Positions 52,203-60,838 of a stretch of 64,000 nt of DNA are shown in pieces. Origin of the DNA: Actinacidiphila yeochonensis CN732. Lineage in GTDB: Bacteria; Actinomycetota; Actinomycetes; Streptomycetales; Streptomycetaceae. Position 1 is the first letter of the stretch, and each line of letters begins with the position of its first letter. The stretch covers positions 1,984,001-2,048,000 of the forward strand of contig NZ_JQNR01000005.1 of assembly GCF_000745345.1 (NCBI RefSeq). Direction: 5' to 3'. The notes below the pieces were generated by a model that saw only the letters and a program-made list of their open reading frames with translations, was not told where the DNA came from and searched no databases. Both the position numbers and the translations under genes were made by a program.

Positions 52203-55192
52203 CACCCGACGCCGCCGCCCCGACCCGCGCCGCTGCGCGCCGGGCCGCCTCCGTCCCACGGGCCGGCGCTGTCCCCGATCCGCAGGACGTGCTGCTGCTC
52301 GGCGTGCGCCACCACGGCCCCGGCTCGGCCCGCGCCGTGCGCGCCGCGTTGGACGCCTACCGGCCGCAGGCCGTCCTCATCGAGGGGCCGGCCGAGGCGG
52401 ACGCCCTGGCGGCACTCGCCGCCGACCCGGGCATGCGGCCGCCGGTCGCACTGCTCGCCCACGTCGTCGACGAACCGGCGCGGGCCGCCTTCTGGCCTTT
52501 CGCGGAGTTCTCCCCGGAGTGGGTGGCGCTGCGCTGGGCCGCCGAGGCCGGTGCGGAGGTGCGGTTCATCGACCTGCCGGCCGCGCACACCCTCGCACTC
52601 CGCGCCGCCGCCGACACTCCGGAGACGTCCGACGGACCCGAAGTGCCTGACGGAGCCGGGGTGCCTGCCGGCCCCGAGGTGCCTGCGGCCGGTCAGGAAG
52701 CGGGGGGGCGGAGGCCGGGCCGCGAAGCCGGCCCGGGCGCCCAGGGCGCCCATGCCCCGGACGGCTCGGCGCCTGGGGACGGTACCGACCGACAGGACAG
52801 CGCCGGCCCCGACAGCGAGCCGCAGTCGGACGCGCTGCGCGTCGACCCGCTCGCGGTGCTCGCCGCGGCAGCCGGGTACGAGGACCCGGAACGCTGGTGG
52901 GAGGACGCGGTCGAGCACCGCGGCAGCGGCGCGGACGACCCGTTCGCCCCGTTCGCCGCCGTTGCCGAGGCGATGGCCGAGATCCGCGGTGACCAGGAGG
53001 GCCCGGACGCCCCGGACGCCGCCGACGACCAGGGTGACCACGGCGGTGCCGACCCGCGCGACCTCGTCCGCGAGGCCCACATGCGGCTGCGGCTGCGCGA
53101 GGCCCGGCGTGTCCACGAGCGGACGGCCGTGGTGTGCGGCGCCTGGCACGTCCCGGCCCTGGCCGCCCGCACCACCGCGGCCGCCGACCGGCAGCTCCTC
53201 AAAGGCCTGCCGAAGGTGAAGGTGCAGGCCACCTGGGTGCCGTGGACGCACCGCCGGCTCTCCCGGGCCGGTGGATACGGGGCCGGAATCGACTCCCCGG
53301 GCTGGTACGCGCACCTGTTCGCCGCCCCCGACCGCCCGCTCGCCCGCTGGATGACGAAGGTGGCCGGCCTGCTCCGGGAAGAGGACCTCCCGGTGTCGTC
53401 CGCGCACGTCATCGAGGCGGTGCGGCTGGCCGACACCCTCGCCGCTGTGCGCGGCCGCCCGCTGGCCGGCCTCGGCGAGACGCTGGACGCGGTGCTGGCG
53501 GTGATGTGCGACGGCTCCGAGGTACCGCTGGAGCTGGTCCGCGACCGGCTGGTGGTCGGCGACGCGCTCGGCGAGGTCCCGGAGGGCGCGCCCGCCGTCC
53601 CCCTGGCCCGCGACCTGGCGCAGGAGCAGCGCCGGCTGCGGTTGAAGCCCGAGGCGTTGGAGCGCGAGCTCGAACTCGACCTGCGCAAGGAGTTGGACGC
53701 CGGTCGCAGCCGTCTGCTGCACCGGCTGCGGCTGCTCGGCATCGGCTGGGGGGAGCCCGCCGTGGGCCGCTCCGGCCGAGGCACCTTCCGCGAGTCCTGG
53801 CGGCTGCGCTGGGAGCCGGAGGCGGCCGTCCGGGTCGCCGAGGCCGGCATCTGGGGCACCACCGTGCGGGCCGCGGCGGGCGCCCGCGCCCGCGACCTGG
53901 CCGCCGGGGCGGCCACGCTGGCCGAGGTCACCGCCATGGCCGAGCGCTGCCTGCTGGCCGGACTCGACGACGCGCTGCCCGAGGTGATGCGGGTGCTCGC
54001 CGACCGTGCCGCCCTGGACGCGGACGTCGCCCACCTCGCCGCCGCCCTTCCCGCGCTGGTCCGCGCGGTCCGCTACGGCGACGTGCGCGGCACCGACTCC
54101 AGGGCGCTGGCCCGGGTCGCGGCCGGGCTGGCCGAGCGGATCTGCGTCGGCTTCCCGGCGGCCTGCACCCACCTCGACGCCGAGGGGGCGGCGGCCCTGC
54201 GCGGCCCCATGGACGAGGTGCACCGGGCCGTGGCCCTGCTGGGGGAGGGGCTGCGGGACCGCTGGTCCGCGATGCTGCGCGGACTGGCCGGGCGGGACTC
54301 CTCCGTCCCCGGGCTCTTGCGCGGCGCCGCCGCCCGGCTGCTGCTCGACGAGGGGCGGCTGCCGGACGGGGAGGCCGCCCGGCTGATGGGGCTGGCTCTC
54401 TCGCCCGGCGCCGGACCCGCCGAGGCGGCCGCCTGGATCGAGGGGTTCCTGGCGGGCGGCGGCATGCTGCTGGTCCACGACGAGCGGCTGCTCGCGCTGG
54501 TCGACGGCTGGCTGAGCGGGGTGCCCGCCGAGGCGTTCACGGATGTGCTGCCCCTGCTGCGGCGGACGTTCGGCCAGTTCGAGTCCGGGGTCCGCACCTC
54601 GGTGGGCGAGCTGGTGCGGCGCGGCCCGGCCGGCCGGGCCGCACCCGCCCGGGGCGGGTCGGCGCGTCCGGGTTCGCGCCGGAGCTGGACCGGGCCCGGG
54701 CCGACGCGGCGGCCCGCACCGTGCGGCTGCTGCTGGGCCGGTCCACCGCTGACGGTCCGGAGGACCTCCAGGACCCGCCCGCCCCCGACGACCGCACCGG
54801 CCCGGCCGCCACGAGCCCCGCCCTGCCGGCCCCGGCCCCGGCCCCGGCCTCCGGACTGTCGGAAGCGGTCTCCTGGGCGCGCCACCCGGCCGTCCGAAGC
54901 AGCGGCGAAGGCGGAGGTCAGAGCTCGGGCAGGAGCCGGAACGCGGCCGCGACGATGCCCGGCCAGGCCGTGCCCGGGCGGCGAGCGGCCCGCCCCGCGC
55001 CTTCGGACGCCGCCGCGCGCCGGTCGGCCCTGGGCGGAACCCGGCTGCCGGCTCCCGTCCGGTCGGCCCCGCCGCTCCGCCGCCCGCGCGGAGGCCCTGT
55101 CCGCCACGGGCGCCGCGCCCGTCGTACTCGCCGCTGTACCCGCTGCCCGCCGCCCTGCCGAGACGCCGACCCCTGGAGGCGAGCCCCGATGA
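52199..55192 (+). CDS. DUF5682-like protein of the MoxR/VWA module, with apparent frameshift
   Basis: It starts at the ATG overlapping the MoxR stop. N-terminal domain: LLLGVRHHGPGSARAVRAAL, VLIEGPAEADAL, WPFAEFSPEWVALRW, FIDLPAAH, reminiscent of TraB/ChaN-type heme-binding or protease-like folds. A Pro/Asp-rich insert (about 140-250) and a long helical C-terminus follow. Near 54620-54660 coding bias moves to another frame (GFAPELDRARADAAARTVRL, LLLGRSTADG), a -1 shift; adding one base there restores that C-terminus. The unshifted frame ends at 55192 in ATGA with the VWA gene; the shifted frame has no stop and runs in-frame into VWA. Confidence 0.75.
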   Translation: MTPDAAAPTRAAARRAASVPRAGAVPDPQDVLLLGVRHHGPGSARAVRAALDAYRPQAVLIEGPAEADALAALAADPGMRPPVALLAHVVDEPARAAFWPFAEFSPEWVALRWAAEAGAEVRFIDLPAAHTLALRAAADTPETSDGPEVPDGAGVPAGPEVPAAGQEAGGRRPGREAGPGAQGAHAPDGSAPGDGTDRQDSAGPDSEPQSDALRVDPLAVLAAAAGYEDPERWWEDAVEHRGSGADDPFAPFAAVAEAMAEIRGDQEGPDAPDAADDQGDHGGADPRDLVREAHMRLRLREARRVHERTAVVCGAWHVPALAARTTAAADRQLLKGLPKVKVQATWVPWTHRRLSRAGGYGAGIDSPGWYAHLFAAPDRPLARWMTKVAGLLREEDLPVSSAHVIEAVRLADTLAAVRGRPLAGLGETLDAVLAVMCDGSEVPLELVRDRLVVGDALGEVPEGAPAVPLARDLAQEQRRLRLKPEALERELELDLRKELDAGRSRLLHRLRLLGIGWGEPAVGRSGRGTFRESWRLRWEPEAAVRVAEAGIWGTTVRAAAGARARDLAAGAATLAEVTAMAERCLLAGLDDALPEVMRVLADRAALDADVAHLAAALPALVRAVRYGDVRGTDSRALARVAAGLAERICVGFPAACTHLDAEGAAALRGPMDEVHRAVALLGEGLRDRWSAMLRGLAGRDSSVPGLLRGAAARLLLDEGRLPDGEAARLMGLALSPGAGPAEAAAWIEGFLAGGGMLLVHDERLLALVDGWLSGVPAEAFTDVLPLLRRTFGQFESGVRTSVGELVRRGPAGRAAPARGGSARPGSRRSWTGPGPTRRPAPCGCCWAGPPLTVRRTSRTRPPPTTAPARPPRAPPCRPRPRPRPPDCRKRSPGRATRPSEAAAKAEVRARAGAGTRPRRCPARPCPGGERPAPRLRTPPRAGRPWAEPGCRLPSGRPRRSAARAEALSATGAAPVVLAAVPAARRPAETPTPGGEPR

Positions 55193-56412
55193 CCGATGCC
55201 GTGACCCGAGACCCGCGCACCGCGGCCACCCCTGAGGCCGAGACCGTCCCGGAGGCCGCCGGAGCCGACGAGCGGCTGCGCCGATGGCGGCTGGTGCTCG
55301 GCGCCGAGCCGCCCGGCAACGGCGGCCAGGGCGCCTGCTCCGGCACCGGCTACACGCTCACCGGCCGGGACGCCGCCATGGACCGCACCCTCGCCGCCGT
55401 CTACGGCGGCGCGTCCGGCGCGGAGCGCTCCGCCGGGCTGGGCTCCTCGGCGCCCCAGGTGGCCCGGTGGCTGGGCGACATCCGCACCTACTTCCCGTCC
55501 TCCGTGGTGCAGGTGATGCAGCGCGACGCGATCGACCGGCTCGGGCTGTCCGCGCTGCTGCTCGAACCGGAGATGCTGGAGGCGGTGGAGGCCGACGTGC
55601 ACCTCGTGGGCACCCTGCTGTCCCTCAACCGGGCGATGCCGGAGACCACCCGGGAGACGGCGCGGGCGGTGGTCCGCAAGGTCGTCCAGGATCTGGAGCG
55701 GCGGCTCGCCACCCGCACCCGGGCCACCCTCACCGGCGCCCTCGACCGCTCCGCGCGCACCACCCGCCCGCGCCACCGCGACATCGACTGGGACCGCACC
55801 ATCCGCGCGAACCTGCGCCACTACCTGCCCGAGTACCGCACGGTCGTGCCGGAGCGCCTGATCGGGTACGGCCGGGCCGACCAGGCGGTGAAGAAGGAGG
55901 TGGTGCTCTGCATAGACCAGTCCGGTTCGATGGCCGCGTCCGTCGTCTACGCCTCCGTGTTCGGCGCCGTGCTGGCCTCGATGCGCTCCCTCGACACCCG
56001 CCTGGTGGTGTTCGACACCGCCGTCGTCGACCTCACCGACGAGCTGGACGACCCGGTGGACGTCCTCTTCGGCACGCAGCTCGGCGGCGGCACCGACATC
56101 AACCGGGCGCTGGCCTACTGCCAGTCCAGGATCACCCGGCCGGCCGAGACCGTCGTCGTACTGATCAGCGACCTGTACGAGGGCGGCATCCGCGACGAGA
56201 TGCTCAAACGCGTGGCGGCGATGAAGGCCGCCGGGGTGCAGTTCGTGGCCCTGCTCGCGCTCTCCGACGAGGGCGCGCCCGCGTACGACCGGCAGCACGC
56301 CGCCGCGCTGGCCGCCCTGGGAGCACCCGCCTTCGCCTGCACCCCCGACCTCTTTCCCGAGGTGATGGCCGCGGCGATAGAGAAGCGCCCGCTGCCGGTG
56401 CCCGTGGTCTGA
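55189..56412 (+). CDS. VWA domain protein of the MoxR/VWA module
   Basis: 407 residues. The C-terminal half is a von Willebrand A domain: MIDAS motif DQSGSM (D243-M248), LGGGTDI and VVLISDLYEGG. The N-terminal half is a helical domain (DERLRRWRLVLGAEPPGN..., FPSSVVQVMQRDAIDRLGL) not recognised. The MIDAS is complete (DxSxS, T, D), so it should bind metal and a client. It is coupled to the DUF5682-like gene by ATGA. Probable clamp partner of the MoxR ATPase, as in ViaA/RavA-type pairs. Confidence 0.9.
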   Translation: MTDAVTRDPRTAATPEAETVPEAAGADERLRRWRLVLGAEPPGNGGQGACSGTGYTLTGRDAAMDRTLAAVYGGASGAERSAGLGSSAPQVARWLGDIRTYFPSSVVQVMQRDAIDRLGLSALLLEPEMLEAVEADVHLVGTLLSLNRAMPETTRETARAVVRKVVQDLERRLATRTRATLTGALDRSARTTRPRHRDIDWDRTIRANLRHYLPEYRTVVPERLIGYGRADQAVKKEVVLCIDQSGSMAASVVYASVFGAVLASMRSLDTRLVVFDTAVVDLTDELDDPVDVLFGTQLGGGTDINRALAYCQSRITRPAETVVVLISDLYEGGIRDEMLKRVAAMKAAGVQFVALLALSDEGAPAYDRQHAAALAALGAPAFACTPDLFPEVMAAAIEKRPLPVPVV

Positions 56413-56819
56413 GACCTGACGCCTGGGGTCCTGAGACCCGAGACCTGGGACCTGACGCCTGAGGTCCGGGACCTGAGGCCGGGGGCGGGGGCCGGCGCCC
56501 GCTCCGCCGCCGGCCCCGCGACCGCTCGGCCGGAGGGCCGCGAACAGCGCTGCCGGGAGGGTGCTGTGACCGTTCTCACCGCTGACAGGCGACCTCACGA
56601 TTTACCCGCCCGAGGCCCTCGGCGATAACCTGCAAGACGGACATGCCGCGTACCCGGTCACCGTGTGCGCTTCCCGTGTGACAGCGCAGTCGCCCTGCCC
56701 GTAGCGGCACGCCCAGCCGATCAGGCGGCGCTGTACGTCAAAGGCGGCAGCTGCCTGCGAGATGCTGAATTCCGGGGAAACCCGAGGAATCCAGGAAACC
56801 ACAAGGGAGACGGACGCGC
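56413..56819. other. Leader and upstream region of sucCD
   Basis: 407 nt without a gene. It holds two copies of a GACCTGACGCCTG-containing 19-bp repeat (56413-56431 and 56449-56467), the terminator at 56488-56517, and AT-richer sequence at 56575-56800 likely to hold the sucC promoter. Confidence 0.6.
56488..56517. terminator. Terminator hairpin after the MoxR/VWA module
   Basis: GGGGCCGGCG (56488-56497) pairs perfectly with CGCCGGCCCC (56508-56517) around a 10-nt loop, 75 nt after the VWA stop. Confidence 0.75.
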
Positions 56820-57992
56820 GTGGACCTGTTCGAGTACCAGGCGAGGGACCTCTTCGCCAAGCACGGTGTACCGGTGCTGGCCGGTGAAGTCATCGACACG
56901 CCTGAGGCGGCGCGCGAGGTGGCGGAGCGACTGGGCGGCCGTGCGGTCGTCAAGGCGCAGGTCAAGGTGGGTGGCCGCGGCAAGGCCGGTGGCGTGAAGC
57001 TGGCCGCCGACCCGGCGGACGCGGTGGCCAAGGCCGACCAGATCCTCGGCATGGACATCAAGGGCCACACGGTCCACAAGGTGATGCTGGCCGAGACCGC
57101 CGACATCAAGGAGGAGTACTACGTCTCCTTCCTGCTCGACCGCACCAACCGGACCTTCCTCGCGATGGCGTCCGTCGAGGGTGGCGTCGAGATCGAGGTC
57201 GTCGCCGAGAAGAACCCCGAGGCCCTGGCCAAGGTCGCGGTCGACGCCCTGGAGGGCGTGACCCCGGCGAAGGCCGCGGAGATCGTCGCCGCCGCGAAGT
57301 TCCCGGCCGACATCGCCGACCAGGTCGCCGAGGTCCTGCAGAAGCTGTGGACCGTCTTCGTCAACGAGGACGCCCTGCTGGTCGAGGTCAACCCGCTGGT
57401 CAAGACCGGCGAGGGCAAGATCATCGCGCTGGACGGCAAGGTCTCGCTGGACGAGAACGCCGCCTTCCGGCAGCCCGGGCACGAGGCGCTGGAGGACAAG
57501 GCCGCGGCCAACCCGCTGGAGGCCGCCGCCAAGGCCAAGGGCCTGAACTACGTCAAGCTCGACGGCCAGGTCGGCATCATCGGCAACGGCGCGGGCCTGG
57601 TCATGTCGACTCTCGACGTCGTCGCGTACGCCGGTGAGCAGCACGGCGGCGTGAAGCCCGCCAACTTCCTGGACATCGGCGGCGGCGCCTCGGCCGAGGT
57701 GATGGCCAACGGTCTGGAGATCATCCTGGGCGACCCGGACGTCAAGTCCGTGTTCGTCAACGTCTTCGGCGGCATCACCGCCTGTGACGAGGTGGCCAAC
57801 GGCATCGTCCAGGCGCTGGAGCTGCTGGCCTCCAAGGGCGAGCAGGTGACCAAGCCGCTCGTGGTCCGTCTCGACGGCAACAACGCGGAGCTGGGTCGCA
57901 AGATCCTCTCCGACGCCAACCACCCGCTGGTCCAGCGCGTGGACACGATGGACGGTGCGGCCGACAAGGCCGCCGAGCTGGCCGCGAAGTAA
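56820..57992 (+). CDS. sucC: Succinyl-CoA synthetase beta subunit
   Basis: 390 residues from the GTG at 56820. ATP-grasp domain (residues 5-230) starting [20 protein letters not shown], with [15 protein letters not shown] and [18 protein letters not shown] for nucleotide and Mg; then the CoA-ligase Rossmann-like domain with [10 protein letters not shown] and GNNAELG. Complete. With SucD it forms the enzyme that makes succinate, ATP/GTP and CoA from succinyl-CoA in the TCA cycle. sucD starts 22 nt later, so they form one operon. Confidence 0.97.
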   Translation: MDLFEYQARDLFAKHGVPVLAGEVIDTPEAAREVAERLGGRAVVKAQVKVGGRGKAGGVKLAADPADAVAKADQILGMDIKGHTVHKVMLAETADIKEEYYVSFLLDRTNRTFLAMASVEGGVEIEVVAEKNPEALAKVAVDALEGVTPAKAAEIVAAAKFPADIADQVAEVLQKLWTVFVNEDALLVEVNPLVKTGEGKIIALDGKVSLDENAAFRQPGHEALEDKAAANPLEAAAKAKGLNYVKLDGQVGIIGNGAGLVMSTLDVVAYAGEQHGGVKPANFLDIGGGASAEVMANGLEIILGDPDVKSVFVNVFGGITACDEVANGIVQALELLASKGEQVTKPLVVRLDGNNAELGRKILSDANHPLVQRVDTMDGAADKAAELAAK

Positions 57993-58014
57993 GGGAAGAG
58001 GGATTTCAGACACC

Positions 58015-58899
58015 ATGGCTATCTTCCTGAACAAGGACAGCAAGGTCATCGTCCAGGGCATGACCGGTGCCACCGGCATGAAGCACACCAAGCTGATGCT
58101 GGGTGACGGCACCAACGTGGTCGGCGGCGTGAACCCGCGCAAGGCCGGCACCACGGTCTCCTTCGAGCAGGGCGACGTCCCGGTCTTCGGCAGCGTCAAG
58201 GAGGCCATCGAGGCCACCGGCGCGAACGTGACCGTCATCTTCGTCCCGGAGAAGTTCACCAAGGACGCGGTCGTCGAGGCCATCGAGGCCGAGATCCCGC
58301 TCGCGGTGGTCATCACCGAGGGCGTGGCCGTGCACGACTCCGCCGCGTTCTGGGCGCTCGCCCAGGCCAAGGGGAACAAGACCCGCATCATCGGCCCGAA
58401 CTGCCCCGGCCTGATCAGCCCCGGACAGTCGAACGTCGGCATCATCCCGGGCGACATCACCAAGCCCGGCCGGATCGGCCTGGTTTCCAAGTCCGGCACG
58501 CTGACGTACCAGATGATGTACGAGCTGCGCGACATCGGCTTCTCCTCGGCGGTCGGCATCGGTGGTGACCCGATCATCGGCACCACGCACATCGACGCGC
58601 TCGCCGCGTTCGAGGCCGACCCCGAGACCGACCTGATCGTGATGATCGGCGAGATCGGCGGCGACGCGGAGGAGCGGGCCGCGGCCTACATCCAGGAGCA
58701 CGTCACCAAGCCGGTCGTCGGCTACGTGGCCGGCTTCACCGCGCCCGAGGGCAAGACGATGGGCCACGCCGGCGCGATCGTCTCCGGCTCCTCCGGCACG
58801 GCGCAGGCCAAGAAGGAGGCCCTGGAGGCCGCGGGCGTGAAGGTCGGCAAGACCCCGTCCGAGACCGCGCGGCTGGCCCGCAGCATCCTCGCCGGCTGA
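58015..58899 (+). CDS. sucD: Succinyl-CoA synthetase alpha subunit
   Basis: 294 residues from the ATG at 58015 (AAGAGGGA upstream). CoA-binding domain (residues 5-130) with [13 protein letters not shown] and [11 protein letters not shown]; ligase domain with the phospho-histidine H251 in [10 protein letters not shown] and [12 protein letters not shown]. Complete and typical. Cotranscribed with sucC. Terminated by hairpins at 58938-58965 and 59003-59031. Confidence 0.97.
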   Translation: MAIFLNKDSKVIVQGMTGATGMKHTKLMLGDGTNVVGGVNPRKAGTTVSFEQGDVPVFGSVKEAIEATGANVTVIFVPEKFTKDAVVEAIEAEIPLAVVITEGVAVHDSAAFWALAQAKGNKTRIIGPNCPGLISPGQSNVGIIPGDITKPGRIGLVSKSGTLTYQMMYELRDIGFSSAVGIGGDPIIGTTHIDALAAFEADPETDLIVMIGEIGGDAEERAAAYIQEHVTKPVVGYVAGFTAPEGKTMGHAGAIVSGSSGTAQAKKEALEAAGVKVGKTPSETARLARSILAG

Positions 58900-58937
58900 T
58901 CTCCGTCCGGCATCCCGCCCGGGCATCCTGTCCGGCG

Positions 58938-58965
58938 TTCCGTGCGACCTGACGGTCGCACGGAA
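58938..58965. terminator. sucCD terminator hairpin
   Basis: TTCCGTGCGACC (58938-58949) pairs perfectly with GGTCGCACGGAA (58954-58965) with a TGAC loop. Confidence 0.85.
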
Positions 58966-59002
58966 GGTCGCATGGACCCCGGTTCGGGCGGCGACACACG
59001 GC

Positions 59003-59031
59003 GGCCTGACCGGCTCTGAGCCGGTCAGGCC
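59003..59031. terminator. Second bidirectional terminator hairpin
   Basis: GGCCTGACCGGC (59003-59014) pairs perfectly with GCCGGTCAGGCC (59020-59031), loop TCTGA. It lies between sucD and the convergent sigma-like gene and can end both. Confidence 0.85.
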
Positions 59032-59060
59032 ACCGTCCGGCCGTTGTCCGACTGCCAGGA

Positions 59061-60683
59061 TCAGCGGGCGGTCGCGGCGCGGGTCCGCTCCCCGGAAGGG
59101 GACGGGCCCGCGCCGCTGTGCTGTCCGGCGCCGGCCGGGACCGTGGCGCGGACCGGCTGGCGGGCCGGCACCGGCCCACTGGAAGGCGCGACCAGCGCAA
59201 AGGCCGCCGTCGTCACGGCGACCACCGCCGCCAGGGCGTACGCGGCCACCGTGCGACGACGCGCCCCGCGCTCACTGGCTCCGCGCACGCTCCCGGGCGC
59301 GGCGGGCGGCTCCGGCACGGGCTCGGCGTCCAGAAGGGCCCGCAGCCGCGACGGCACGTCGCCCTCCCGCGCCGGTTCCGTCCGGGCTGCGGCCGGCCTT
59401 TTTCCGTCCGGCTCGTCCCGGCTCGGCTCGTCCCCGGTCTGCTTCTTCGGGAACCGCTTTTCCGGTACCGGCTTCTCCAGGACCGGCTCCGTCCGGGCTT
59501 CGGCCGGTTCCGCGCGCGCCCGTTCCTCCGCCTCGGCTCCGGCCAGAGCCTTCCGTCCCGCTTCGACGCGCGCTGCCGCGGCCCGCTCGCTGGCCTCGGT
59601 CTCCGTCGCGACAGCCGCCAGATCGAGGCCGAGCCCGTCGTGGAGCAGGACCGCCCGGCGCCGCACCGGCGGCAGCGCCAGCAGCGCGGCGGCCAGCGGC
59701 TCGGCCGACGGGGTCCGTGGCGACCGGACCCCGTGGGGCGCCCAGCCGGAGAGCCGCCGCTGCCAGGACGTGAGGGCGCGGTCGTGGGCCGCCGCCCGTA
59801 CCCAGCCCACCGGGTCGCTGTCCCGGGCCACCTCCGGCCAGTGCTGCCACGCCTGGTCATAGGCCGCCAGCACCGCGTGCCGCGCCCGCGCCGGATCGCC
59901 GCACAGCAGCTCCGCCTGCCGTACGAGGGCCCCGGCGGCCTCCCGGAACAGGTCGTCGAACGCCTGCTCCGGGGTGCACGGGTCGGGCGGCTCCTTCTTG
60001 GACGGCTCCCTCTCGGGCCGCTCCTTCTTGGCCGGTTCCTTCTCGGACGGTTTCTTCTCGGACGGTTCCGCCGCGTCGCGCCGGGCGCGCGTGGGCGCAC
60101 CGGCTGCGACCGCTGCGGCGGCGGCCGCCGTCCCGTCGTCGGGCACGGACGGGGGCGCACTGACCGCTGCCGGCGCCCGTCCGGCCGACGGCCCGCCACC
60201 GGGCCCGCCGGGTGCCTCGACACCGGCCGTGCCCTTCGTACTCGCGCCCTTCGTACTCGTGCCCTTGGCGGCCGTGGTGGGGGCAGGTGAGGACGCCTTG
60301 AACGGTGCGGCCGTTTCCCGAAGAGGCGTACTCCGGGCCTGGGGCGAGGCGATCACCGCCTCCGGGCCGGCGGCATGACGGCCCGCGGGTGCATCATGCG
60401 ACGGCGTCACCCGGACGGCGGACGCCGCCTCTCCGCTCCCGTGAGCCTCGGCCGCCACAGTGGCCTTGCCGGGGATGCCGGTCGTGCCGGGTGACTGAGG
60501 GGCGGCGGCGTCGGAGGCGGCCCGCACTGCTCGCGGCTGGGCCCGTTTGCGCTGCTTGCGGCTCCGGCTCACCGGCCGACGCTCCAGCACGGGTACGGCA
60601 GTCCGGCCCGGCCCGTGCTCCGCGGACGAGGTGGCCGTCCCACGGGGCGCGGGCGACCGCATGCTGTGCCGGGCTGTTGGCAT
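59061..60683 (-). CDS. Membrane protein with sigma-factor-like domain
   Basis: 540 residues from the ATG at 60683 (an ATG at 60659 is another option; no clear ribosome site). About the first 215 residues are disordered Ala/Pro/Lys-rich, with a charged repeat EPSEKKPSEKEPAKKERPER (key unit SEKEP). Residues ~245-390 resemble a sigma-70 region 2 to 4 core (FDDLFREAAGALVRQAELL, LPPVRRRAVLLHDGLGLDLAAV) but lack a clear DNA-recognition helix. A second linker and one membrane helix (AYALAAVVAVTTAAFALVA, about 485-503) follow, with a short extracytoplasmic tail. It may be a membrane-held, modified sigma-like or anti-sigma-like regulator. Unusual combination. Confidence 0.75.
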   Translation of the reverse strand: MPTARHSMRSPAPRGTATSSAEHGPGRTAVPVLERRPVSRSRKQRKRAQPRAVRAASDAAAPQSPGTTGIPGKATVAAEAHGSGEAASAVRVTPSHDAPAGRHAAGPEAVIASPQARSTPLRETAAPFKASSPAPTTAAKGTSTKGASTKGTAGVEAPGGPGGGPSAGRAPAAVSAPPSVPDDGTAAAAAAVAAGAPTRARRDAAEPSEKKPSEKEPAKKERPEREPSKKEPPDPCTPEQAFDDLFREAAGALVRQAELLCGDPARARHAVLAAYDQAWQHWPEVARDSDPVGWVRAAAHDRALTSWQRRLSGWAPHGVRSPRTPSAEPLAAALLALPPVRRRAVLLHDGLGLDLAAVATETEASERAAAARVEAGRKALAGAEAEERARAEPAEARTEPVLEKPVPEKRFPKKQTGDEPSRDEPDGKRPAAARTEPAREGDVPSRLRALLDAEPVPEPPAAPGSVRGASERGARRRTVAAYALAAVVAVTTAAFALVAPSSGPVPARQPVRATVPAGAGQHSGAGPSPSGERTRAATAR

Positions 60684-60838
60684 GACGGTGCTGGCGGTCC
60701 TGACAGTGCCGGCAGTCCTAGCGGTACTGACGGCACTGCCGGTCCGTAGAGAAAGCGCATATGCCTCAGAATGGTCGACACGGCGACCATTCGCCTCTTA
60801 CATGAGTGAAACGGGCGTTTCTGACACCATGGGGCGCC

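Noticed and set aside
54600-56412. A natural DUF5682-VWA fusion protein as the main product
   Set aside because: The VWA gene has a normal ATGA-coupled start, and a missing base explains the frame change more simply; kept only as a finding to check.
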